A stretch of DNA of 64,000 nucleotides from Streptomyces sp. R33 (GTDB taxonomy: Bacteria > Actinomycetota > Actinomycetes > Streptomycetales > Streptomycetaceae): NCBI RefSeq assembly GCF_041200175.1, contig NZ_CP165727.1, positions 2,046,001 through 2,110,000 of the forward strand. The letters run 5' to 3'. Position numbers and translations under genes: made by a program. This document shows, piece after piece, positions 51,259 to 60,379 of this stretch. The notes under the pieces were generated by a model that was given only the letters and a program-made list of their open reading frames with translations, was not told the DNA's origin and made no database searches. How positions within the stretch are numbered: position 1 is the first letter of the stretch; every line of letters begins with the position of its first letter.

Positions 51259-53393
51259 CCGACGCGCACCGCCCCGGCGATGGTGCTCTCGCCGACGCGG
51301 GAGCCGGCGGCGGGCACGCCCACGATGCCGTCCTCGCCGACGCGGACCCGGCCGACGACGGCGGGCCCCCAGGCAGCGCCCGGCCCGACGACGGAGGTGA
51401 GCCCGAGGTGCAGGGTGCGGCCGATCCGCATGCCCGCGCCGAGCGGGCAGATGTCGACGAGGGTGTGGGCCGGTTTGTGGGCCTCCACGATGGCGCGGAC
51501 CACGTCGAGCTGGACCGGGCTCGGATCGGCGGGGATGAGCACGCTGAACCGGTGTGCGGTGGCGGTGTAGCCGTCCTCTCCGGGCCGGGTGCCGCCGACG
51601 GTGAACCTGCCCAGCGCCCCGGAGGTACGAGCCGCTCCGCCCACGGCCGGTGCGGGGGCCCCGCCGGGTCCGGCGCCGAGCACGGCTCCGCCGAGTCCGC
51701 GCAGCCGCCAGTGCTCCACCACGCTGATGGGCAGCGGGAGGTAGAGCCGCAGGATGCGTTCGAGGCAGGCGACGGTGCCGCGGATGCGGAACAGGTCGTA
51801 CGCCTGGGCGATCAGCTCGCGCCGGGCGCCCACCGGCCAGCGCCGGTCCAGGGCCAGGCCGAGCAGCCCGGCCAGCCAGCCGAGGGCCTCCTGCGGGGTG
51901 GCCCGCGGGTCGAGCAGCAGGGTGCGCAGGGCGGCGCGCGAGTCCAGGTCGTGCAGCAGGCCTTCGGCGGGGGCGAGGAAGCGCTGCAGGAACGCGGCGT
52001 CGGCCTCGTCCCGGCTCCAGGCCCTGGGGAGCGCCGCGGACAGGCGGTGTCCGGGCCGCTCCACGCGCAGGCCCCGGATGCGGGGGCTCAGCCGCAGGGT
52101 GCCGGCGAGCCGGAGCACGATCCACAGGTAGCGGCCGGGCGGGGCCTGTACGGGGGCCTCGTACGTCTCGAACCCGTCCTCGGGGTCGATCTGCGCCCAG
52201 GGCAGTTCGCGGCCGGTCGGTCGCCGGAACAGCGGCGCGGAGGGCGGCAGCCGTTCGGCGTAGAGGGCGCGGGAGGGCAGGGGCGGGGTCTGGTCGGCAT
52301 GGCGCACGGAGCGCGGGCCGCGGACGGGCGCAGACCAGGGCAGCGGGTCGGGGACGCCGTCCTCGTCGGTGGTCAGGAAGCTGACGCGGACCTCGGTGCC
52401 GGGGGGGATGCAGGCGTCGAGGAACAGCCGGCCCCAGCGGGTGCGGTACTCGCCCGCGTCGAGGCGGTAGCCGATGACGCTCCCGGCGGGCGTGTACCGG
52501 GCGGCGGGACCGGCGGTGCGGGCGAGGCCGTCGGCGGTGGTGAACGCGACGCGGCCCTGGGGGTCGACGGTCACGGCGCCGCCGTCGTAGCCGGGGGCCC
52601 GCAGGGGCTCGATCTCGGCCCAGGCGCCGCCGGCCGTACGGAACCGCCGGAACGGCTGCCCGGGGGCCCGGGCCACCACCAGCGCCCCGTCGGCCGTCAG
52701 ATCGAGGTCGGTGGCGTCACCGACGACGAGCGGCCGGGTGCCGTCGGCGCGGGCGACGACGGCGTGCCCGCCGGCCGCGCCGGTCCACAGCACGTGGAGG
52801 TGTCCGGCGTGGTCGGCGATCCGGGTGGGGCGCAGGCCGTCGCTGCCGGGCGGGGGGTGCAGCACGGGTCCGCGCAGCGGGCCGCGGCGCCCCTGGAGCA
52901 GCACGATTCCGGCGGGCCGGGTGACGAGGACGGCCACCGCCCCGCAGTGGGCGGTGACGTCGAGGGGGCGGCGGTGCGGCCGGTCCGCGCTGCGGACGGG
53001 GACCCGGCGCAGCAGCCGCTCCCCCCACAGGTCGACCACGTGGACGGCGCCGGCGCCGGATTCGGCGATGAACAGCCGCTGGGCGCCGTCCACGGCGAGG
53101 CCGCGCGGAACGCAGAGGGTGCCCGGCCGGTGGTGGGGCGCGCCCTCGCCGCCACCGGGCGGAAGGACCTCCACGCGTCCCGCGCGCGGGTACGAGCGGT
53201 AGGCGCGGCCCCAGCGGTCGAGGGCGAGCCCGGCGGGTCCGTGGACGGCCGTCCCCGGGTCGGGCCCGGACTCCGGCTCGGGTTCCCAGGCGAGGCCGAC
53301 CCCGCCCTCGTCGAGGAGGGCGGTGGACTCGTGGCGGCAGCGCAGCCACTGGTCCGGGTCGGCCAGGACGCCGATCGCGCGGTCGCCGTACAT
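51255..53393 (-). CDS. Phage tail protein I-like baseplate protein with N-terminal beta-propeller-like domain
   Basis: 712 aa. The first 350 residues look like an NHL/six-bladed propeller (GPAGLALDRWGRAYRSYPRAG; VPRGLAVDGAQRLFIAESGAG; GAVTVDPQGRVAFTT). The rest is tail protein I (gpI-like, Afp12 type): FLQRFLAPAEGLLHDLDSRA, ATPQEALGWLAGLLGLALD, LIAQAYDLFRIRGTVACLER, and IVEAHKPAHTLVDI. In CIS baseplates this protein links wedge and fibres. The propeller may give receptor or ligand contact (inference). The ATG at 53393 overlaps the stop of the J gene (TGATG), with GGAGGTG upstream. Confidence 0.82.
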   Translation of the reverse strand: MYGDRAIGVLADPDQWLRCRHESTALLDEGGVGLAWEPEPESGPDPGTAVHGPAGLALDRWGRAYRSYPRAGRVEVLPPGGGEGAPHHRPGTLCVPRGLAVDGAQRLFIAESGAGAVHVVDLWGERLLRRVPVRSADRPHRRPLDVTAHCGAVAVLVTRPAGIVLLQGRRGPLRGPVLHPPPGSDGLRPTRIADHAGHLHVLWTGAAGGHAVVARADGTRPLVVGDATDLDLTADGALVVARAPGQPFRRFRTAGGAWAEIEPLRAPGYDGGAVTVDPQGRVAFTTADGLARTAGPAARYTPAGSVIGYRLDAGEYRTRWGRLFLDACIPPGTEVRVSFLTTDEDGVPDPLPWSAPVRGPRSVRHADQTPPLPSRALYAERLPPSAPLFRRPTGRELPWAQIDPEDGFETYEAPVQAPPGRYLWIVLRLAGTLRLSPRIRGLRVERPGHRLSAALPRAWSRDEADAAFLQRFLAPAEGLLHDLDSRAALRTLLLDPRATPQEALGWLAGLLGLALDRRWPVGARRELIAQAYDLFRIRGTVACLERILRLYLPLPISVVEHWRLRGLGGAVLGAGPGGAPAPAVGGAARTSGALGRFTVGGTRPGEDGYTATAHRFSVLIPADPSPVQLDVVRAIVEAHKPAHTLVDICPLGAGMRIGRTLHLGLTSVVGPGAAWGPAVVGRVRVGEDGIVGVPAAGSRVGESTIAGAVRVG

Positions 53394-55567
53394 CAGCACA
53401 CCTCCGGGGGCAGCGGTACGACGACGGGGTCGCCGGGGGGCGGTGGCGGGGAGCCGTAGCCGGCGCCGACGGGCAGCGGGCTGCCGGTGACGACGGTGAT
53501 CTCGGCGAGCCGGGGCACCTCCCACGGGTTCAGCGGGACGAGCGGCAGCGGGGTCCACGCGGTACCGGTCCGCCGGGCCAGCAGCAGTTCGTCCTCCAGG
53601 TACTCCAGGCCCTCCACCTGGGCGGCGACGGCCTCGAGTTCGGCGCGCCGCACGGCCCTGCCCAGGGGCCAGCCCGCGCCCTCCGGCCCGTACGGCGGCA
53701 GCGGGGCGAGGTACTGGCGCAGGATCAGCTCGACCCATCGGCGCACCGCGTCGGGCTGGTAGCCGTCCCGGGTCCGGATGCCCACGGACACGGCGATGTC
53801 CACGTAGGTGGGCGGGATGACGTACAGCTCGGTGGTGACCAGGCGCCGGGGGGAGAGGTACGCGGCCACCTGGCGCAGCAGGGCGAGGTCGGGCAGCGGG
53901 GCGCCGGGGTCGCGCAGGTCCTCGGCGGGGAAGACGAGCACGCTGACGACGCCCGCGGCGGGCTGGGTGGGCGTGTCGGGGTGCAGCAGGGGCAGCGTCT
54001 CGGCGCGCCGTACGCCGGGGACTTCGAGGGCGAGGGAGCGGAAGTCGTCGGAGGTGACGGCCCGGTCGCGGCGGTGCACCTCGGCGGGCAGGGCGTCGAG
54101 GGCGTCGGCGAGGGAGGCCGCGTCGGCGCCGCCGGCCGCCGGGAGCGGGTTGGTGACCTTGATCCCGGCGACGCCGGTGAGCGCGCCGATCGCGCCCGCC
54201 GGGACGTTTCCGGCGGAGCCGCCGCCGTGCCGGTAGGCGAGGACGCGGATGCGTTCGCCGATCTGGGGCAGCCGGCAGCGGGTGCCGAAGCGGACGAGTC
54301 CGGCGTCGGCGTCGAGGGTGTAGTGCCGGTCGAAGGGGCCGCTGCCCGCGAAGTCCTCGACCTCGGTCCAGGGCTGCCAGCCGTCTGCCTCCTCGACCTC
54401 CAGCCGGACGCTGCCCGCGAGGACGGGGCGCTGCGTGAGGCGCAGGACCTGGCCGGCGTCGGCGGTCCCGGTGCCGAGGAGTTCGGGTGCGGCGGTGCGG
54501 GCCTGGACGGCGCCGACGGCGTTGACGCCGACCCAGCGGATGCGGTGGATGGCGTCGTTCTCGCCTGCGGGGCGGCGGACGCGCAGCCAGCCCAGGACCC
54601 GGCCGGCGGTCTTCTCGTCGTCGAGCGGCGGCGGGCTGTGCAGGCCGCCGCTGCCGGCGCGGCCCCGGGGGTGGGCGGGGAAGGCGGCGGGCAGGGCGAC
54701 GGAGACCACGCCGGTGGTGGTGAGACCGCGGCTGGTGTCGCCGAGCACGGCGAGGGGGGTGAAGGCGGTGGGGGCTGCGGGGCCGTTCCACAGCTCCCAG
54801 AGGAAGCCGGGCGGGGCGCTCACGAGGTCGCCGGCCCGCAGCCGGGTGGGGTCGTGGGGGTCACGGGCGCGCAGGTCGTAGGGGCGCGGGAGTCGCTCGT
54901 CGGGGACCACGCCCACGAAGACGGTCCGGCCGGCCAGCAGACGGGGGTCGGTGGTGTCCTTGGCGAGCAGGGCGATCCACAGGGACCGGTCGAGGGTGGT
55001 GCTGACGTCGAGAGGCGGCTGGTCGGGGTCCAGAGGGTCGGTGGGGACGGCGGTGGTGACGTAGAAGGAGACGGCAGCCCCGGAGGCCACCCGCTTGCGC
55101 TCGTCCTTCGGCAGGGCCGCGACGGCGTTCTGCCGGCGCCGGCTCTCGGCGGAGCCGGAGGCCCCGGGGGCGGGCGTCTTGCCGACGGCGAGGGTCTCCA
55201 GGGGCCAGGCGACGACCTCGTTGTCGGTCTCGAAGGCCACCGCACCGGCCCGGGCCTCGGCGCCGCGCAGCACCTGGACGCCCTCGGGGCGCTCGGTCTG
55301 CAGGACGAGGAGGGTGCGGGCGGTGAGCGCGGGGCGCGGGCGGACGCCGAGCAGGCGCAGGAAGGCGGCCTTGGTGGCGTCGGGGATCTGGTTGAAGCGG
55401 AAGAGCAGTGACTCGCCGAGGTGCGCGAAGAGTTCGAGCAGGGCGATGCCGGGATCGCCCGCGTTGTGGTCGGTCCACTCGGGTGCGTAGACCGGGATCC
55501 GCTTGACCAGCTCGTCCCGGAGCTGTTGGAAGGTGCGGTCGTCGAGGATGGGGCCGATCAGCGGCAT
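53393..55567 (-). CDS. Baseplate assembly protein J-like (gp6/Afp11-like)
   Basis: 724 aa, the length of the 'putative baseplate assembly protein' family. It starts LDDRTFQQLRDELVKRIPVY with EWTDHNAGDPGIALLELFAHL, the J signature, and ends with TELYVIPPTYVDIAVSVGI, VRRWVELILRQYLAPLPPYG and WPLGRAVRRAELEAVAAQVE. It forms the baseplate wedge with gp25. Fifty per cent of the middle is beta-rich insert (residues about 110-400). It starts 18 bp after the gp25 stop. Confidence 0.9.
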   Translation of the reverse strand: MPLIGPILDDRTFQQLRDELVKRIPVYAPEWTDHNAGDPGIALLELFAHLGESLLFRFNQIPDATKAAFLRLLGVRPRPALTARTLLVLQTERPEGVQVLRGAEARAGAVAFETDNEVVAWPLETLAVGKTPAPGASGSAESRRRQNAVAALPKDERKRVASGAAVSFYVTTAVPTDPLDPDQPPLDVSTTLDRSLWIALLAKDTTDPRLLAGRTVFVGVVPDERLPRPYDLRARDPHDPTRLRAGDLVSAPPGFLWELWNGPAAPTAFTPLAVLGDTSRGLTTTGVVSVALPAAFPAHPRGRAGSGGLHSPPPLDDEKTAGRVLGWLRVRRPAGENDAIHRIRWVGVNAVGAVQARTAAPELLGTGTADAGQVLRLTQRPVLAGSVRLEVEEADGWQPWTEVEDFAGSGPFDRHYTLDADAGLVRFGTRCRLPQIGERIRVLAYRHGGGSAGNVPAGAIGALTGVAGIKVTNPLPAAGGADAASLADALDALPAEVHRRDRAVTSDDFRSLALEVPGVRRAETLPLLHPDTPTQPAAGVVSVLVFPAEDLRDPGAPLPDLALLRQVAAYLSPRRLVTTELYVIPPTYVDIAVSVGIRTRDGYQPDAVRRWVELILRQYLAPLPPYGPEGAGWPLGRAVRRAELEAVAAQVEGLEYLEDELLLARRTGTAWTPLPLVPLNPWEVPRLAEITVVTGSPLPVGAGYGSPPPPPGDPVVVPLPPEVC

Positions 55568-55585
55568 ACCGTCGTCACCCGGCCT

Positions 55586-56062
55586 CTACCGCAGGTAGAA
55601 GGGGTAGACGAGGTTGGCCGGGCTCAGGTCGAGCAGGTGTACGTAGGCGATGTCGATCCACACCAGGGCCGGCTCCTCCCCCGGGGTCACGGCGACCTCG
55701 GTGACCCGGATCCGGGGCTCCCAGGCGGTGAGCGCCTCGGCGATCTCGGCGGCGATCGCGGTGCGGGTGGCGGGGGTGTTGGGGGCCATGAGGTGGCGTC
55801 GCAGTCCACAGCCGAACGTGGGGCGCATGATGCGCTCCCCGGGCTCGGTGTCGAGGATCGTCTCGACGGACTGCCGGACGGCGGCGGCCCCCGCGACCCA
55901 CCCGAGCCCGCCGGCGCTTCCGCCTCCGCTTCCGCCGCCGTTTCCGGGCCGGAACGGGAACCGCACCCCGGTCCCGAGCCGGGCCTCGCCGGCGGACAGG
56001 GCCGCCGGGCCGCGGCCGCCGGGGAGGGATGTCAGGGCGTCAGATGCTGCCATGGCGTCCAT
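55586..56062 (-). CDS. GPW/gp25-family baseplate wedge protein
   Basis: 158 aa. The gp25/lysozyme-like fold of contractile tails is seen in VRQSVETILDTEPGERIMRP, TFGCGLRRHLMAPNT, IAAEIAEALTAWEPRIRVTE and the C-terminal LSPANLVYPFYLR. The first 55 residues are Gly/Ser/Pro-rich. In the baseplate it contacts J and the sheath. Start at 56062 or 56053 (both ATG). A 41-bp gap separates it from the effector-like gene upstream. Confidence 0.88.
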   Translation of the reverse strand: MDAMAASDALTSLPGGRGPAALSAGEARLGTGVRFPFRPGNGGGSGGGSAGGLGWVAGAAAVRQSVETILDTEPGERIMRPTFGCGLRRHLMAPNTPATRTAIAAEIAEALTAWEPRIRVTEVAVTPGEEPALVWIDIAYVHLLDLSPANLVYPFYLR

Positions 56063-56103
56063 GGTCCGCAGGGACCGTCACCGGGGCGTCTCCCTGGCAG
56101 GGG

Positions 56104-58809
56104 TCACTTCCACCAGCCCTCCTCGCGGAGTTTCGGCTTCAGCTGCGCGATGGCACTGTCGTACTTCTTGCCGAACTTCGACTCGATGTCGTCGATGTCC
56201 TTCTCCACGGCGGCGTTGAACTTCTTGCGCTTCATCAGACGCAGCTGGTCGGCCCGGTGATCCTTGGCCTCGTCCCAGGAGCCGGTGCTCGCGACCCGGG
56301 GATGGAACCAGTTGCCCCAGCGGTCCCTCAGCCCTCGATGGTCCATCTTGTCCATCTGGATCGCCGGGCCCTGGCCGAACGAGAGGTCGCTGATCTTCGA
56401 GTAGACGCCGTACGGCGGAATGTGGTTGATCTCCGTGCCGGCGAAGTTCCTCTTGCCGTTCTTCAACTCCTGGTGCCGGCCTCCCTTGAACGCGGGCAGG
56501 TACTCGTCCTTGTACAGGGGGTGGCTCTTGCTCTGCACGCGTCGGTCGACGCCTTCCTCCCCGGGCTCTTTCGCCTTCTTCGGCGCGGCGTCGACCTTCG
56601 CCGCCTTCACCTTGGGACTCATCCCGGCCGTGACCTGCCACTTGTCCGCCTCCAACTCGGCGTCGAGGACGGTGAAGCCGTGCTTCTTCCTGATCCCGGC
56701 CAGCGCGTCCCGCAGCTCGGTCTCGTCGTACGGGTCCTTGTGCGAGCGCTCGGCGAGGGTGCCCAGCGCCTGCAGGCCCGTCAGCCAGCGGTCCTTCTTG
56801 TCCGGTGGCGGAACCGCGTGGCCGTCCTTGGCCGGCTGGTCCTTGGCCGGGGCGGGAGTGGGGGCCGCCTTCGCGGGGGCTTTGGCGGGGGCCTTGGCCA
56901 GGGCTTTGGCGGGGGCCGTCGGGGTGCCGGGGTCCTTCCAGACGCCCTTCTTCTGCTCGTCCTTGGCCGACTTGGCCGGGACGTGGTCGCCGACCAGGTC
57001 CGTCAGGAACTTGTCCGGGCTGAAGTCCACCTCGCCGAAGGTGATCTCGGGGACCTTCCCCGAGCCCAGGACGTGCTCGACGTCCGCCCCGACGCCGAAC
57101 TCCCCCGGCAGCGGGTATTCCAGCTGGGCCAGCGGCCAGTTCCAGCGCTTGTCCGGCGCCGGGGACCACCACGGACTGTCGAGTTCGACGAAGAGCTCGC
57201 CGCCGAGCCCCAGGAAGGGCTGGGCCGCGATCTCCATGTGCCCGGCCAGGAAGAACTCCCCGTGCTTGCCCGCCTTCGGATCGGCGACCTCCCGGTAGCC
57301 GATCACCGGGGTGGCTTCGACGTAGCCGCGCACTCCGGCGAGTGCGGTGAGCGCAATGCCCGCCTTGATGTCGTGGCCCACGAGCTGTACGCCCGCGCCA
57401 CCCTCGGCCTTGAGCCGCAGGCCCGCGTAGGCGGAGATGTTGAGGGTGCCGGTCAGGCCGAAGCTCTTGAGCACCTCCGGCCTGGTCGACCAGGTGCCGG
57501 TCAGCTCCAACTTGTCGAGTGTCGCGGGGCCGATCTTCGCGATCGCTTCGAGGCCGATGCCGGCGAACAGGAAGACGTTCCCGACCAGCGGGATGCCGTA
57601 GGCCGCGCGGACCTCGAACTTCGCGAGCTGTTTGAGGAAGTCCCTCTGCTCGAAGAGCGGCTTGTCCATCTTCGGCAGGATCTTGCCCACGACGGTGACG
57701 TCGCCGTGGTGGTCGACGACCACCAGTGCCTCGCCGCTCAGCCAGTCCGCCAGCCGGACGTGGACGGTTCCCCAGCCCGCCACCACCCGGGGGCCGGGGC
57801 GCGGGCCCGCGGGTTGCGTCGCGTCCGGACCGGCCGCCTCACCGGTCACCCCCTTCGCGGACGTGACCTGCGCGGGGAGTTGGCTGTCCGTCAGCTCCTT
57901 CGCCGCCTTGGCGTCGGTGGCCAGCAGCGTCACCTGGCCGTCGAACCGGTCGTTGGCGTACCGCACGGTTCCGCGTACGTCGACGATCCCCGCCGCGAAG
58001 GCGGCCGTCACCTGCCCCGTGAACCCGCGCAGCGCCACGTCCACGAGCGCCTTCCCGGACAGCGCCCCGTCCGGCCCCCGCAGCACGGGCACCTCCACCG
58101 AGCCGAGCCCGGCCACCGTTCCCTTCGCGACGGCATCGAACGTGACCAGCTCGTTCGCGAGGCCGAGGCTCCCGGAGGCGCTGAGGAAGCCTCCCAGCGT
58201 GAAGGACATCCCGCCGGCCCTCACGACGAGCGTCGCGCCCCGCAGTTCGTTCTCCACCCCCGTCAGGCGCAGACCGCCCACGCCGTGCCAGCCCAGTGCC
58301 TCGGCGGAGCCCTGCAGGGTGTCGAACAGGCCCCGGGCGCCGTCGAGGGTCATGCCCTGCACCTTCGCCGAGGCGTGCCCCTCCGGTACGCCGTCGCGGA
58401 CGCGCAGCGCGAGCACCGGCTCGATGCCCCGGGTGCGCAGCGGCAGCAGCAGCGGGTGCAGCAGCGGGACCGGCTGGAAGCCGCTCCCGGGACCGGTGAC
58501 GATCCCCTGGCCGGTCTTGCGGAGGTGGACGGCCCCGGCCGCGATGTGGCCGAGGCGGACGCGTACGGGCCCGCCCGCGGCCCCCTTGCGGTCCAGGTAC
58601 TCCTCGACCGGTGCGGGCACGGCGAGCGGCGCCCCGCCCTGCAGGGCCAGTTCCTCCTTGGGGACGTCGGGCGCGGCGACCACGCGGGACAGCTCGTCCG
58701 CGAGCTTTCCGGGGGCGGTCGCGGGCGCGGGCCCCGCGGGTGCAGGTGCGGGCGCAGCGGGGACGGGAGCGCGGGCCGGTTCCCGGGCCGCGGGCGCCGG
58801 AGCGGCCAT
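56104..58809 (-). CDS. CIS-associated modular protein with C-terminal nuclease-like domain (candidate effector)
   Basis: 901 aa with four regions. Residues 1-35 are Ala/Pro-rich. About 36-340 is a repetitive beta-rich part (GVGGLRLTGVENELRGATLV). About 340-615 is a compact core (VRLADWLSGEALVVVDHHGD; LELTGTWSTRPEVLKSFGL; FFLAGHMEIAAQPFLGLGGE; SPWWSPAPDKRWNWPL). Residues 630-670 are an Ala/Pro/Lys linker. The end is a separate domain of about 150 residues: GTEINHIPPYGVYSKI at 791-806, DHR at 823-825, RADQ at 852-855 and DIDDIESKFGKKYDSAIAQL. The NHIPP motif with later DHR and a helical tail suggests a HNH/Endo VII-like nuclease toxin (inference). No immunity gene is evident. ATG 58809, one base after the upstream stop. 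Confidence 0.78.
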   Translation of the reverse strand: MAAPAPAAREPARAPVPAAPAPAPAGPAPATAPGKLADELSRVVAAPDVPKEELALQGGAPLAVPAPVEEYLDRKGAAGGPVRVRLGHIAAGAVHLRKTGQGIVTGPGSGFQPVPLLHPLLLPLRTRGIEPVLALRVRDGVPEGHASAKVQGMTLDGARGLFDTLQGSAEALGWHGVGGLRLTGVENELRGATLVVRAGGMSFTLGGFLSASGSLGLANELVTFDAVAKGTVAGLGSVEVPVLRGPDGALSGKALVDVALRGFTGQVTAAFAAGIVDVRGTVRYANDRFDGQVTLLATDAKAAKELTDSQLPAQVTSAKGVTGEAAGPDATQPAGPRPGPRVVAGWGTVHVRLADWLSGEALVVVDHHGDVTVVGKILPKMDKPLFEQRDFLKQLAKFEVRAAYGIPLVGNVFLFAGIGLEAIAKIGPATLDKLELTGTWSTRPEVLKSFGLTGTLNISAYAGLRLKAEGGAGVQLVGHDIKAGIALTALAGVRGYVEATPVIGYREVADPKAGKHGEFFLAGHMEIAAQPFLGLGGELFVELDSPWWSPAPDKRWNWPLAQLEYPLPGEFGVGADVEHVLGSGKVPEITFGEVDFSPDKFLTDLVGDHVPAKSAKDEQKKGVWKDPGTPTAPAKALAKAPAKAPAKAAPTPAPAKDQPAKDGHAVPPPDKKDRWLTGLQALGTLAERSHKDPYDETELRDALAGIRKKHGFTVLDAELEADKWQVTAGMSPKVKAAKVDAAPKKAKEPGEEGVDRRVQSKSHPLYKDEYLPAFKGGRHQELKNGKRNFAGTEINHIPPYGVYSKISDLSFGQGPAIQMDKMDHRGLRDRWGNWFHPRVASTGSWDEAKDHRADQLRLMKRKKFNAAVEKDIDDIESKFGKKYDSAIAQLKPKLREEGWWK

Positions 58810-58810
58810 C

Positions 58811-60379
58811 TCATCCCCCCTCGCACAGCGGGTCGTCGACCGGCGGCAGCGGTCGGGGCGCTGCCGGGACGGGAGCGGTGGCGGGCGGGGTGACCAGGTC
58901 CACCAGGTCGTCGAGGTCGTCCTGGGCGAAGGCGTCGCTCGCGTCCTTGAGGCGGGCGCCCGCGCCCTTGGCACCGAGGAGTTCGTCGAAGGCGTCCGTC
59001 TCCGCCCGCCCCATGTCGGCCAGGGTCCTGGTGCCGTCGAAGAAGGCCTTCAGCGCGGCGGCCGCCTCCAGCGAGGGCGGCAGGCAAAAACGCAGGGCGA
59101 GCAGCCACCACAGCTGGAAGAGGAACACCACGATCGGCAGGAACATGCTGAACACGAAGAACGCCACGATCATGAAGATCTCGAGGGCGAACGTGCAGGT
59201 CCGCGGGACGGTGCCGGCCACCGAGCCGCCGCTCGGCGTGCCGCCGCCCGGATCGAAGGACAGCTGCGAGCCGGGCGGGCTGGTGATCGCGACCCCGCCG
59301 GCGCCGGGCGGTGCGGCCGCCCGGGCGGCCACCGCCCGCAAGTCGGGCATGGTGATGGAGATCTTCCGGTTCTTGGTGCCCTCGGGGTCGAAGAACGAGG
59401 CGAGCCGGAAGGGCTCGGTGGGCTTGCTCCAGGAGATCTGCGGCGGACAGTGCTCGTGGCCGGGCCGCGGGGTGCGCCGTACGAAGCAGTGCAGTTCGTA
59501 GACGGAGCGGTCGTCGAGCTTGGGGGCGCCGCGGTCGTCGTGGTCTGCGGACGCGGTCGGCACCACCCCGAACCACAGCGACCGCTCCGGCGGCGGCGCT
59601 CCGTGCCGGCAGTCGCCCGAGCGGGCGGGCAGCCGCCACATGGGCAGCTCCTGTTCCCGGTCGTCCGGCCGGCCCGAAGGCGGCGGCTCGCCGAGCCTGC
59701 GCCACTGCCCGCCCGCGGCCCCGGCCATCCACGCCTGGGTCTCCTTCTCCAGGTCGACCCGGGCCAGGAGTTCGCGGTTCTCCTCCTCGAAGGCCGTACG
59801 GTGCGCCAGGTCGGCCCACAGCACGTCCTGCGCCTGCGACAGGTACGGGCCCGTGTCCGAGCCCGCCTGCCCTCCGGCCGCCAGCAGCTCGGACGTCAGC
59901 CTGCGGGAGAGCGTGCGCAGCACCTTCGGCGGCGCGCTCATCTCCACGTGCCGCCGGCGCATCACGAACCCCACCTCGAGGCCTTGCGCGGACTGCGGGC
60001 GCGGCAGCCCGGGCCGGTCGCAGAAGAGCTCGACGACGACGGCGTAGAACCGCTCGTGGCTGGGCTGGTAGAGCTTGCGCAGCCGGGTGCGGACCAGCTG
60101 ATGGGTGGCGAACCGGGCCCGGCCCGGGCCGCGGTCGGCGAGGGCGACGGGCACCGGGTACGACCAGACGTCCTCCTCGGGGTCGAACTGCAGCGAGTCG
60201 CGCGGATCCGCCACGAGCGCCCGGACGAACTCGGCGGAGGCGTACTTCTGCAGCGCCGGGGGGTGCGCGGAGGGGTCGAAGCGGTCGAAGTGCCCGCGCT
60301 CGCAGGCGTACCAGGGAGCGAGGACCTTGAAGCCGTGCCCGTCGGGGGCTGCGGCCGCGGCTGCGGCTGCGGCGCTCAC
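58811..60379 (-). CDS. Membrane protein within the CIS operon
   Basis: 522 aa. The first 370 residues are soluble and basic (LAPWYACERGHFDRFDPS; LQFDPEEDVWSYPVPVALA; FYAVVVELFCDRPG; YELHCFVRRTPRPGHEHCP). At about residues 395-435 there is a strongly hydrophobic double segment, FALEIFMIVAFFVFSMFLP followed by IVVFLFQLWWLLALRF, and then an acidic tail (DAFAQDDLDDLVDLVTPP). No known family recognised. A membrane protein inside a CIS operon may hold the particle at the cytoplasmic membrane, a role reported for a different membrane protein in Streptomyces (inference only). GTG start overlaps the spike stop (GTGA). Confidence 0.75.
   Translation of the reverse strand: MSAAAAAAAAAPDGHGFKVLAPWYACERGHFDRFDPSAHPPALQKYASAEFVRALVADPRDSLQFDPEEDVWSYPVPVALADRGPGRARFATHQLVRTRLRKLYQPSHERFYAVVVELFCDRPGLPRPQSAQGLEVGFVMRRRHVEMSAPPKVLRTLSRRLTSELLAAGGQAGSDTGPYLSQAQDVLWADLAHRTAFEEENRELLARVDLEKETQAWMAGAAGGQWRRLGEPPPSGRPDDREQELPMWRLPARSGDCRHGAPPPERSLWFGVVPTASADHDDRGAPKLDDRSVYELHCFVRRTPRPGHEHCPPQISWSKPTEPFRLASFFDPEGTKNRKISITMPDLRAVAARAAAPPGAGGVAITSPPGSQLSFDPGGGTPSGGSVAGTVPRTCTFALEIFMIVAFFVFSMFLPIVVFLFQLWWLLALRFCLPPSLEAAAALKAFFDGTRTLADMGRAETDAFDELLGAKGAGARLKDASDAFAQDDLDDLVDLVTPPATAPVPAAPRPLPPVDDPLCEGG

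Noticed and set aside
56029..58893. 954-codon plus-strand frame opposite the effector-like gene
   Set aside because: Arg/Gly/His-rich shadow without domain pattern; the minus-strand protein has clear modular structure.
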